Assembly (NCBI GenBank): GCA_003313425.1
Contig: NHZP01000088.1
Span: 1-64,000, forward strand
Direction: 5' to 3'
Source of the DNA: Pseudopyrenochaeta lycopersici
Lineage: Eukaryota; Ascomycota; Dothideomycetes; Pleosporales; Pseudopyrenochaetaceae
Length of the DNA stretch: 64,000 nucleotides
Below the pieces are notes generated by a model. That model was not told the DNA's origin. It made no database searches and worked only from the letters and a program-made list of their open reading frames with translations. Made by a program: the position numbers and the translations under genes. This document shows, one piece after another, positions 1 to 10,800 of this stretch. How positions within the stretch are numbered: the stretch's first letter is position 1; every line of letters begins with the position of its first letter.

Positions 1-404
1 TGCGGGGTCGATAGATCCCGAGAGGGTGGAAGACTCCGCACCCGCTTCCCCGACGAGAGCGAGCATGGCTCCTGCAACAAAAGTTTGCCTCGCCACCTGC
101 GTTGCGGTCTATGGCACCATTTCTCGCCATGTTTTGTGCGTGATAGGTAAGGAAATGTCTTATTTTCTACTCCAGCGGCGCCCATGGCTTGTAGACAGGA
201 CATCAATTGGCCAGCCACGGCACCATAGCGGATGCATTAGATTTGCTCCTCGTACCGCAGTAATGGACTGATCAGTGTCGTGAACTCAACATATCGATCC
301 CCATCGTTCCTTTTCCCGTTCATTTTCGATATCATCTTGTCTTCTCACGCTCCTCACCTTACGATTCCGATGCTTTGGCACTCGCTCAGCGTCCAATATA
401 TACG

Positions 405-1387
405 ATGGCCGACCTAATTCCCCTTCCGCAAGGGAACACAACTATCGCGCCTATGGTCAACATAACTTGTGCCGCCCTTCTGTCTGTAGCGGTCACAATT
501 TATGGCCTTCGTATGTATATCAGGTTCAGGAACCTATCGCTTGAGGATTACACTATTTCAGTTGCTGTAGTAAGCATAAAATAGCAAAGAATCCTGCAAA
601 TATAGTGCGAAGCTAACATTCTCCTAGGCCATCTCTATAACAGAGTTCGCACTTGTTTGGCAAGCTTGTCGATACGGATATGGCCGTCATAACTACTACT
701 ACGTCTGCTGAGAACAAAACGATTGTGTTCCGCTATCTCTTTGGCGTCGTAACAGTAGGACTATGGTCAGCGACTCTCGTCCGAGTATCTGTCGCCTTAA
801 TGCTGCTCAGACTTAAAGATACGCGGAACTGGAGACTTTTTTAAGAATAATTATCGCTCTCCAAATTGCCGAAATGGTGGGTATCAATATCTGCCAACTA
901 CTGCAGTGCCGTCCCATTCGTGCAATGTGGGATATAGTTCCCGACGCCCAATGTTGGACCGCTAATCAGATGGCAACGTATGGATACGTGCATGCAAGTA
1001 CGTCACCACTACGGAAACCTTTCCGCTTTTTTTTTAACTCACCTTCCTTCTCTAGGCCTGGGCGCTGCATGTGACATTCTCTTCACGATAATGCTACTCT
1101 CCCTTATCTGGACGCTCCATCGACATCGCTCGGAGAAGATACTTCTCGGATGTCTGATGAGCCTAGGCATATTTGCCAGCGCAGCTGCTGTAGTCAAGAT
1201 CGTGTACATGCACCTGTACGATTTGCAGGGTGATAGTCTACGGATTGTGATTATTGTTTCGCTGCTAGTAAGGATTGAGGAGACTATTGGCATCATTGCG
1301 GCCTGCTCGCCGTACTTAAAGAATATGGCAGCGAGCTGCCTAGGTTATCTGGGTGTCAAGCTACAGAGGGTTCTGTCTGGTATTTAA
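405..1387 (+). pseudogene. Rhodopsin-domain integral membrane protein, frameshifted
   Basis: Seen: spliced segments 405-569, 628-997 and 1056-1387 encode a multi-pass membrane protein. The introns are 570-627 and 998-1055, both GT-AG and 58 nt. The first exon starts at the ATG at 405 and has a hydrophobic segment followed by a charged turn ending LEDYT. Later exons carry further hydrophobic helices (FGVVTVGLWSATLV, ILFTIMLLSLIW, CLMSLGIFASAAAVV). The pattern fits the fungal rhodopsin-like/SAT4 membrane family, whose members have about seven helices and mostly unknown roles. The frame is broken twice. Near 700 one extra base gives a TGA just after a GYGRHNYYYV stretch. Near 840 one T appears to be missing from a T run before LRIIIALQIAEM. 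Both errors together restore the frame. This could be true decay or homopolymer error; with those caveats the family call is fairly firm. Confidence 0.6.
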
Positions 1388-1565
1388 CGACTTTTAGGTA
1401 TATAAGTAGGCCTGTGGGGCCTCTGGGAGCAGCAGTGGAGATATCGAGTCGCGCTGAGAGCGCCGAGCGGACCGGAAGCAAGAGAAAGTGCATATACTCT
1501 AGAAACTCACGGATTTGAGCAATATGAATTAGCTAGTTGCAACGAACATGTATAAGAACTAACCG

Positions 1566-1754
1566 TTTTTTTGGGACAATCTGAGAGTTTGTTTGAGTCG
1601 TTTTGCAGCCCTGCGAGCAGCCTGCCTGGCAGCCTGATCAGCAGCTTGAGCAGCTCTCTGCTTCTTCCTTGATAACCTGGCCTCAGCCCTGGCTGCACGC
1701 CTTGATGCGAGCTCAGTAGCCTTGATTTGCCTTCGCTGTTCACGATATTTTTTG
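1566..1754 (-). pseudogene. Fragment of pogo transposase C-terminal tail
   Basis: About 189 bp nearly identical to 60671-60858, which is part of the basic, Ala/Arg/Gln-rich C-terminal tail of the pogo-type transposase relic at 60.6-62.4 kb. Only that slice is present, with no catalytic part on this side. It is a dispersed fragment, probably from abortive transposition or ectopic exchange, and is not expected to be expressed. Confidence 0.7.
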
Positions 1755-1897
1755 TTCGTACGACCTCACTCTATCCCCGAGAACCTACGAACAAAGGTTC
1801 AATACTAAGACAGTAAGAGTGCGCTCCTGTAAAGAGTATTGAGGAGTTGTGTGAGAACGGTTATATTGCTTTCACTATTCGGAAGAACGGCTCGCTT

Positions 1898-1984
1898 GAA
1901 TTCCAGCAATACTGCAAGGATAACAAGATTATTACTCTCTGCATGCCTCCGCACTCGTCGCATCTGCTACAGCCACTTGATTAG
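1898..1984 (+). pseudogene. Scrap of pogo/Fot1 DDE transposase core
   Basis: A 28-codon stretch encodes a segment containing NKIITLCMPPHSSHLLQPLD followed directly by TAG. It matches the third catalytic-Asp region of the complete pogo element at 24.0-25.7 kb (NKIITLCMPSHTSHLLQPLD). Nothing recognisable continues on either side. It is a short relic separated from the tail fragment at 1566-1754, which is in the opposite orientation and from a different pogo family. Confidence 0.65.
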
Positions 1985-2037
1985 GCTACTAGCTGCTGGG
2001 CTATGAAGGTTATATTCGCCAGAGGTATTTCGGTAAT

Positions 2038-2964
2038 ATGATATCGCATCCCATGGTTCGCGTACATGATGTGCATTGCGAGCATACTTGGCTTGTTGTT
2101 TCGTACGTTTTGTCTACCTTCGACATATATCGACCAGTCAATGGAAAGGAGAAAGCATCAAGAAGACTCCAGATTGAAGTGGAAGCAGCCAGTAGCGCAC
2201 CATCCATCATTCCGTTTTCCCAGAACGATTGTTTCGTGGGTCGGGAGTTACAGCTCGCTGAATTGGAAGCAAAGCTCTTCGGAAACAAGCAAACTACAAC
2301 ACTGGCGATAGTAGGACCCGGAGGAACAGGCAAATCACAGCTAGCGCTTGAGCTTGCGTACAGAACAAGACAAATGAATAAGAGCTGCTCAGTCTTCTGG
2401 ATTGATGCAAGCGACATAGACAGTCTCTATCAATCGTACACAAGTATTGCCCAAAAGCTCAACGTTCGTGGTTGGGACGACGAGAAGGCAGATATTAAGC
2501 AGCTGGTGAAATTTCATCTAAGCAGGAAGGGTGCAGGGCAGTGTTTGCTAATTTTTGACAGCACGGAGGACATAAACCTAGGGTCTAGCGGGTTATCCAC
2601 GGCACGAGCTGCCGACTTGATCGACTACCTACCACAGCCGGAACTAGTTTCTATCATCTTTACAACAACCAACAGTGACACAGCCAAGAGGCTCGCATTG
2701 TACAATCTTGTAGAGGTAGGGGAAATGACACCAGATACGCCCCAAAGGATGTTAGAAAACTATTTGAATACTCTGGTTTCGAGAAGTGAGCAGCAAGAGG
2801 CGAAGCTTTTGCTACAAGAGCTATCATATCTTCTCAATCCCATCTCCTCCGTCGTCATTAGTCCACCATCGGCCCTTAATTATAGGCCCCACGGCGGATG
2901 CTACGACCCAGTACTTCGATGCCTTGCCAAGGTATTCTGCTTCCGTAGCAAGCAAAGCCTTTGA
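2038..2964 (+). pseudogene. NB-ARC NTPase fragment of an NLR-type protein
   Basis: Open for 308 codons from the ATG at 2038. Residues about 60-265 read as an NB-ARC domain. An entry motif FVGRE is followed by Walker A GPGGTGKSQLALELAYR, an SVFWIDASD strand, a Walker B-like QCLLIFDST in which the second Asp is Ser, and IIFTTTNSDTAKRL. Next comes the helical stretch EAKLLLQELSYL, where families normally continue with PLAI. Here the sequence diverges to LNPISSVV and no TPR or other repeat sensor follows. Fungal NB-ARC proteins usually carry an N-terminal effector and C-terminal TPRs; both are missing. The first roughly 55 residues are not recognisable. I read it as the surviving core of a larger gene with its 3' half lost next to an unrelated hydrolase relic. 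Confidence 0.6.
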
Positions 2965-2989
2965 ATTCCATTTGTCACGATTGATCGTC

Positions 2990-3706
2990 CCTCTTACGAT
3001 GGCACAAGCTGTCCCCCATTCCGGAGGGCTCCGACTTCACTCAAGAGAGTGCCAAGCTACTGCACCACTTCATTCTTCCTCGGCTCTGGACTGAGTTCGG
3101 CGCACCAAATGACTGCAACTGCATCGTGCTGTTATCCACAGCTTAGGCGTCATGGTAGGCGTTGCGGTGGGTGCGATGCATGCTCAGGATGGAATCCCTA
3201 CTTATTCTTTCGGTAGGCTTATCGCAAGCGGCATGGGCGATGTCCAGTCAAAGGCCATGAAGGGCACCATTCCGTCTTATCCTAAGGTGGATGAAAACCA
3301 CGGACTGTGTCCAGTGGGTCCAAAGGATGCCAACATGTTCAAGCCCGGCACCTATGCGCCAGAAATTTTGCGTGAGAGCGAACGCTTGAACGCGGTTTGC
3401 CCTATTCCAGAGATTGTCGGGTTCGCAACAGAATGGATGCCCGTGTGGAAAGAGAAGTGGGCACCACTTGTAAAGGCACCGGTTATGTATGCATTGGTTG
3501 AAGACGATCCGTTCTTTGAGGCCGATGAGAAGGAGATTGATCGTTGTGCGCGCGCATTTACGAATAGTGTACGTGTGGATGGAAGCCTACTGCGCAGCGC
3601 TCCGCACTGTGTTGAATTGAGCTTTTGGGCACAGGGATGGTATGCTCGATGCTTTGGATTCGCAATGGAATGTTCTGTTAGCTTTTCTGTCAAGGGACAG
3701 GAATGA
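2990..3706 (+). pseudogene. Alpha/beta-hydrolase fragment, frameshifted
   Basis: Two frames join into one hydrolase-like sequence. Bases about 2990-3126 encode a stretch containing PEGSDFTQESAKLLHHF and WTEFGAPND. Bases 3140-3706 encode a nucleophile-elbow-like HSLG, then ALVEDDPFF with a candidate catalytic Asp, then SAPHCVEL with a candidate His, ending at TGA. The frame changes near 3130, and the residue before HSLG, usually Gly, reads Ile. These features suggest a decayed single-domain fungal alpha/beta hydrolase with its N-terminus lost at the junction with the NB-ARC relic. No substrate can be inferred. A downstream-only product from the ATG at 3152 would lack the nucleophile. Confidence 0.5.
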
Positions 3707-5567
3707 ACAGAGCATGAAGATAGAAAGCGGTCGAAGTGTCTGTACAGCCAGGAACTGATATATAACCACTTGTCTCAGTAGGAATTGAAGATCACGGGGT
3801 TACATCATCTCTATCAAATAGCGCAGGTTTAATAGTGCAATTGACAGCGCAAACGCGCAATGCATCGAAAGCAAACTACTTAAGCAATGGAATGTCAAGT
3901 TTTACGAAAGAGGAGGTCGGTTTCCACTGGAAGCCATTGGGCTTAACCCGTTTGTACATGATATACACACTCTAAGCTGATCTTATCGCGCTTTGGCAAG
4001 CCCTTAGTATGAGCAGACGCAAACGAGATGACCTTTATACTTTCCCAGTCATCAATTTATCGTCACCGGCCAGGAAGAGTGTGAAGAATCATTAGTTGCG
4101 CGGGCGATTAACGGGGTATTCGTCTTTGCGGGTTTGTTCGTGGCCGCTTGCGGGCGGCTTGCGAGTGGGTCGGTTACAAGTTCATGGATTTATGTGAAGA
4201 ATCGTGCATAAGATGACATAACTTTGAGCAGCCAGCACGCACTATACTGTCTGCAGTCTTAGAAGCCGAAGCTCCTCTGAGGTAGCAGGTTTTCTGAGCA
4301 GCAGGTTTTCAAGCACGCTATCTCCGTCAGATAGAAGAAGGCTAGACTAACCATACCTAACTTGAAAGGCGTCGCTCTCGCGATCGCGATCGGATAGCCA
4401 AGACGTACCATCCCGGAAGTTATTCTAATTTGGTAGGGACAAGAGAACGGCCATTTCGAACGTGCACCATCCTACCCACCGTGCGCTCCCATAAGCTATC
4501 ACTAGTTAGTCACCACTTGCCCAAGGTGGGACTCGCTGGAGAAGGAAAGGGATCTTGAACAACTTCAGAAACACCGAATGTCCCTTCATCATTGAGCTCT
4601 TAACCTCCGGAAGAAAAACAGTCATAGAAAGGAGGGGAGAGAACACAGAATCAATCAATCACGTTCATCATCAAAATTCATCAAAGATCAAGCCAAATAG
4701 TCCTTGAATCTGACAGCTATACACACCATTAATTACGCTGCCACTAGAACCTTTTGGGGCAATTTTGGAAGATTCAATTTGGTTGAATCGTGTGTGCTGA
4801 GGAGATAGCGATTGGCTAATGACCTTATTCTGGCAAGATAGATTGTAGGACGGACCTGTCAATTCAGACCGCACTATCACTCGGACGTCAAGAGGCTTGC
4901 TAGTCGTGTTTCATCGAAAAGCCTCGCACATCACGGCGCAGTTCACCGTGATGCAGGGGACGGGAATAAAGAATGGGACAAACGCTGCTTGGCACCTCAC
5001 GGGACTGTCGCTGGGTTGAACTAAACATTTCCATAGTTGCGTCTAAATCCTCTGTTCTAGTCTTCGACTTTCCATTTCCGGCTATCCAGATCCAGGATCG
5101 GTCTTCCGGTTACCAGCGCATATATCGCACCTTATTGCTGTCTTCTGTGTTCAGCCGTGAACTTAGCTGGGCGACCACATCCGTTCGCTGTTTTCTGAAC
5201 TTGAATCCCTCTTAGCTTTCTTATATGTTGTTTTATTCGGGACGTAGAATGATATGTGAGCCTTTTCGTGTGCCCCAAGAACTCGCGGAGGAAGTAGACA
5301 TATTTGTAACAATACACTTGTGCCAGAGTGATACAACATCTATAACTCGGCGGAGAAGCTATGAGAAACCGAGAAACCATAAATCTGTAACGAACCCTGC
5401 AAGAATGCATATTCCTAGGTTCTGCGCTTTTCGCTTCCGCTTTTCAACATTTCGAAAATGACAAGCGATATGTAACATTTCCAAAGTCATCCTTCTATAA
5501 ACTATTCAAGTATAAGTATTTAAAGTGGGTTGAAAGCCCCAAACAACTCCGAGCCCAACTCCTCAAC
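3707..5567. other. Intergenic, no gene recognised
   Basis: About 1.9 kb without a convincing coding region on either strand; only short open frames with no family signature. A locally GC-rich patch lies near 4110-4170. The final 100 bp presumably hold the promoter of the secreted-protein gene. Confidence 0.5.
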
Positions 5568-6243
5568 ATGCGAAAAGTTACCACCGTATTAAGCCTTGTG
5601 TCCTTGGCGGTTTGTCAGCAGCCACTTTTAGCTGACGGCACGTTACCATGTCTTCTTAGCTCTCCCTCCTCAGTACAGGCGGGTAAATTACTAGAGTTTC
5701 AGTGAGAATAACGTTCTTTAGGCAGACTTTAATTTAACATTGGCCTAGAATATTCAATGCCCAAAATTCGACCTGCGAGGCAACCTTTAACTTCGCGAAC
5801 TCTTCGTTTCTCCCTTTTTCGTGGACAGTCATGCCTCGGAACTGTGCAGGAGATCAAATTGCCGCTTTTACAGTTCCAGTAAACTCGCCAAACGGAGATG
5901 TTGTGCTAAAATGGTACGTAGTTAGCCTTTCTGTGAAGATGGTGACTTAATTACTAAATGCCTCAGGCACTGTACGGGACACAAGTCGGCATCTTGTACG
6001 ATCTTGGCCATTACAGGAGGCAAAGGAGACGCTTCCAAGTTACTATCTGAGCAAGAAAATATTTCCACGCTCGTATCGTGTCAAAATTCGTCAAGATTGG
6101 TGGCACAACCACGGCTATCAGATACCGTTTTAGGATCACAAAGACTCTCCAAATCTTCAGTATCACTAGTGAGCTCCGCTGTTGCAAAGAGCGCAATTGC
6201 AGTAGCTACATCAGCTTCGAACAGTTCTTTACGTACAATTTGA
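5568..6243 (+). CDS. Small secreted cysteine-containing protein (effector-like), three exons
   Basis: The model joins 5568-5701, 5749-5913 and 5967-6243, giving 191 residues. The introns are 47 nt (GTGAGA...CCTAG) and 53 nt (GTACGT...CTCAG), both phase 2, and the frame holds only when both are removed. The ATG at 5568 opens a signal-peptide-like start, MRKVTTVLSLVSLAVC. The mature part contains Cys residues in STCEAT, PRNCAGD, WHCTGH, SASCTIL and LVSCQNSS. Several N-x-S/T sequons are present. The C-terminal 60 residues are Ser/Ala/Val rich. Layout and size fit small secreted fungal proteins; I recognise no named family. It stands alone in about 4 kb of otherwise empty, transposon-flanked DNA, a typical setting for lineage-specific secreted proteins. 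The role is unknown and effector status is inference. Confidence 0.65.
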
Positions 6244-7861
6244 CATGTCAAAACGGCGATTGCCAGTACTTTATACGGCTTTCTGGTAACTCTATAGTTG
6301 GAGGTCACAAGATTGTTTCGACACTATTAGTGCGGTAGGCGGATCCCCATCCTCCTCTACTGGAGCGAAACCCATCTTTATGTAGTCCTGATTGCAGAAA
6401 CGTTTCTTTCCAAGTAACCCTAAGTTAATTAAATTAATAACGTCGCCCACTGCGTAGCGAGACGCACGGTGTAACGAGACACTTTTCCCTTCGGACCTTC
6501 GGAGTCGCTCCACATCAGCTGTATTCATTTCTCATAGGCGCACTCTGCTTCTGTAGTGTTAGTCTTTCGGCAAGCTAGTATCCGATAAATTAATGTCCAG
6601 TTTTGATAATGCTAGTCGTCGTTCTGTCATCGTCATTTTTTGCCCTTCAATTAAGATCCCCTGTCTATTCTCTCCATCGCGAGTCTGTCAAACGCTCGGA
6701 GGGCTGCAAATGAAGTTAAGATGTTAAAGATTATAGGGCTTAGTGTATTAGGTTAATTCAAGACAAGGACGTGAATCCCGGGAGTTTTACCGATCCAAAG
6801 CGATACCCTTCCATCTAACGTCCCCCCCTGCGTCGCGCAAAACCCACCGTGCCGCAAAATATGAGGGGTACTTCAACTTCAAGCCACAATAACTCCACGT
6901 ACACGTTAAAATCTACTAAATTTCTCTTAAAGTACTGTACTATAGCCACTGCTAAATATTTAGAACTTCTCCTACCTATAAATTACATTTGTATCGTCGC
7001 CTTCGCGCCTGATTCGCACAGCGCCTCCTTCTATACCGTAATAGTGTCTCTCCACCACAGTACTACCGCTGTTCTTATAATACCTACAATACTAAGGCAT
7101 AGGTCTTATCTGAGCCTTAGAGCCTTAATTCAGTGCTAGAAAGTCACAGCAGCCTTATGTCTGCTATGGCGCGCAAATTCATGCAACCCCGCCACCCCTG
7201 TCTGGTACTTCTATTCGACGCGAGCCCAGGTTCGGCTAGCTTACAACAGGGTCGCACTGCTTGTGTAATCATTGTGGCGTAATTTCAGTATGTTATCCGG
7301 AAAGCCAAGCTTGGAGCTCCTTGGCGCGTGGCTGAGCGTATCCCTGTCACGTTAGCCCCTTCCTGCGTAATTTCCAGACACATTTCCAGAGAGGCAAGCC
7401 CCATCACTTGCTCTTGCAGCTTTAGCCAGGTTCAACTGCGCAAAACAATCTTATGTTTATAGCAATGCGCACTTCCGCGCCTATCGGCTACGGTGGCTTC
7501 TGAAGTGTGCGCCCTCTCATTTCGATCGGGACGATTAATTCTCCTCAAAATGCGAACATTCCCTGTGGGGCACTGCAATTCAGCCGCACCTGCCCCTCGC
7601 GGAGCCTGTCTAGCCACCTCACCAGGCCTTAGGATATGGCAAAGAATAGCAGTGACAGCCGGTCTTGCAATGTGCCGCCACTAATGCTCTACTCTAGTAA
7701 AACCCTACGTTCAGTTCCCTATGCGTTCGCTGATCTCGTGCTTAGGTAGGCATGCTCCAGTACCGACTGATCAGCCTCGTCCTAACCCTTCGGGTTGTCG
7801 CCCTTGAGCCTCCACGTTCCTCTTCCCGCCGTACGCGCCTCTCATAGCTCCACGCGGAACG
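6244..7861. other. Intergenic, partly TA-rich, no gene recognised
   Basis: No supported gene in 1.6 kb. The stretch 6850-7140 is rich in TA dinucleotides and stop codons, which is compatible with an old RIP-mutated repeat that can no longer be identified. The last few hundred bases upstream of 7862 should contain the promoter of HNWD1. Confidence 0.45.
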
Positions 7862-10800
7862 ATGCGGCTCTTGCAATACAGCGTCGAAGGCGAGGTTAGC
7901 CTGACTGACGACCTGGCTGTCGAAGACATGTTCCCTCCCTACGCGATACTCTCCCACACCTGGGGAGCAGATACAGAGGAGGTCACCTTTGAGGACATGA
8001 CAAGTGGCACGGGCAAGGACAAGCTCGGCTACGAGAAGATCCAGTTCTGTGGAGAGCAGGCAAGGCAAGACGGCCTGCGGTATTTCTGGATCGATACTTG
8101 CTGCATCAACAAGACGAACACGGCTGAACTGTCGCACGCTATCAAGTCCATGTTCCGCTGGTACCGCAACGCAAGTCGCTGCTATGTCTTTCTATCCGAT
8201 GTCTCAGCAGCTGAGAGAAAAAAGGGCAGCGAGCACTTTCAGTTCACTTGGGAGACAGCTTTTCGGGCAAGCAGATGGTTCACTCGGGGCTGGACACTCC
8301 AAGAGCTTCTTGCCCCGACATCGGTGGAGTTCTTCTCTCGAGAACAGAGGAGACTTGGCGACAAGAGCTCACTCCAACAACAGATCCACGAAATCACAGG
8401 CATCACGCAATCAGCGCTTCGTGGAGCACCGCTGTCTCAGTTCAGCGTCAACGAGCGATTGTCTTGGATCGAACACCGACAGACTAAACTTGAGGAAGAT
8501 AGAGCATACTGTCTCACTGGCATTTTCAGTGTCAACATGTCTCCGTTCTATGGCGAAGGGGCGGGTGGAGCGTTCAAGCGGCTCATGAAAGAGGTCGACA
8601 AGCTGAGCAAGTGTCTCCAGGACTTGCACCGTACCGACCCTCATGATGACAAGAAGCGCATTGAGGATACAAAGGGAGGCCTGCTAGAGGGCTCGTACCG
8701 CTGGGTGCTGAATAACCCAAACTTCCAGCGATGGCACGATGACCCACAGGCACGACTGCTGTGGATTAAAGGTGACCCTGGCAAGGGCAAGACGATGCTT
8801 CTTTGTGGCATCATTAACGAACTGAAGAATACACCGCACGGCCCTCTCTCCTTCTTCTTCTGTCAGGGTACCGACTCGCGCATCAACAGTGCCACTGCCG
8901 TGCTGCGCGGCCTGATCTATCTGCTGGTCAACCAGCAGCCGTCGTTGGTTTCACACCTGCGGAAAAAGTACGATCAGGCAGGTCAGGCTAGTTTCGAAGA
9001 CGTTAATGCTTGGGTCGCGCTCTCAGACATGTTTGTAAACATGACACAGGATCTAGATCTAAAGACAAGCTATCTGATCGTCGACGCTCTCGATGAATGC
9101 GTAGGCGACTTGCCGAAGCTCCTAGACTTGATCATCTACACATCAGCGTCATCAAGCCGCGTCAAGTGGCTGGTGTCAAGTCGAAACGAGGTGCAGATCG
9201 AACACAAGCTGAGGAACGTCAATGCTGAGGCGAGGCTGAGCCTAGAGCTGAAGCAAAATGCGGAGCAGGTGTCCCGGGCTGTTGAAGCGTACATTGACCA
9301 CAAGCTATCCATCCTCGAGTCGATCGAAGACGACAGCCTGAGGGCTCAAGTGCAAGACGTCCTGAGGCAGAAGGCGAACGGCACGTTTCTCTGGGTTGCG
9401 CTTGTGGTGCATGAGCTTGAGAAGCCTGAGTGCTGGGATCCCTTGCAGGTAGTGCAAGAGGCTCCAGCTGGCTTGCATCAACTGTACGATCGCATGGTTG
9501 ATCGTATCCAGCAGCTGACAGAGAGGAACTCGGAGATCTGCCGGCTCCTGCTTTCTACGGCAACGATCGCATACCGGCCACTTTACTTGGCCGAGATGGG
9601 CAGCTTATGTGGACTGGCTGGACAGGTTGGGGCACTAACGGGTAAAGTAAGAAAGATTGTGGCCATGTGTGGCTCGTTCCTCACCATCCGAGATGACCAG
9701 GTCTACCTCATCCACCAATCGGCTAAGGACTACTTGAGCGACGAGGCGCGGGCTACAGTTCTCCCATCCCAGAGCAAGACTCACTACGGCATGTTCTCTC
9801 AGTCGCTTGCACTCATGTCTGCCACATTGAAACGGGACATGTACGGTCTCATCTCTCTAGGGTTTCCGATTGACAAAGTTGAAGTGCCGGTCCATGATCC
9901 GCTAGCAGCAACGCGATACTCATGTATCTACTGGGTCGACCACCTCTACGATTCTTTTCTTAGCAGCAGCTCGAGATGCATTGAGAGTCTCAAGGATGGC
10001 GGCGCTGTCCATGCATTTTTCAATGCGCAGTATCTCCACTGGCTGGAAGCTCTTAGTCTTTGCAGGAACATGTCAGCAGGAGTGATATCAATGGCAAAGA
10101 TGGAGGCTCTTATTAAGGTAACTCGTGATAGGTAATAGTCATACGTAGTGTACATGCTGATGCGCCTAAGGAAAGAACAGATGCAACTGCATTGATGCGC
10201 TTCGTTCAAGATGCACGACGGTTTATTATGTATCACAAAGTGGCAATTGAGAGAAGCCCTCTCCAGACGTATGCATCTGCGCTGTTATTCAGTCCGGTAA
10301 AAAGCTTAGTGAGAGAGCTGTATCGGCACGAAGAGCCAGGAGAGATTGCTATCAAACCGGTTATGGCAGAGAATTGGAGCGCGTGCCTGCAGACGCTCGA
10401 GGGCCATAGCGACTATGTCAACTCAGTCGCCTTCTCGCCCGACTCGACCCGGCTGGCGTCTGCATCGGACGACAAGACGGTCAAGGTGTGGGATGCGAGC
10501 AGCGGCGCGTGCCTGCAGACACTCGAGGGCCATAGCGACTATATCAGCTCAGTCGCCTTCTCGCCCGACTCGACCCGGCTGGCGTCTGCATCGTGGGACA
10601 AGACGGTCAAAGTGTGGGATGCGAGCAGCGGCGCGTGCCTGCAGACGCTCGAGGGCCATAGCGACTATATCAGCTCAGTCGCCTTCTCGCCCGACTCGAC
10701 CCGGCTGGCGTCTGCATCGAGCGACAATACGGTCAAAGTGTGGGATGCGAGCAGCGGCGCGTGCCTGCAGACGCTCGAGGGCCATAGCAGCAATGTCAGC

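Noticed and set aside
2010..2417. 135-codon reverse-strand frame over the NB-ARC remnant
   Set aside because: Antisense to the P-loop region, no independent features.
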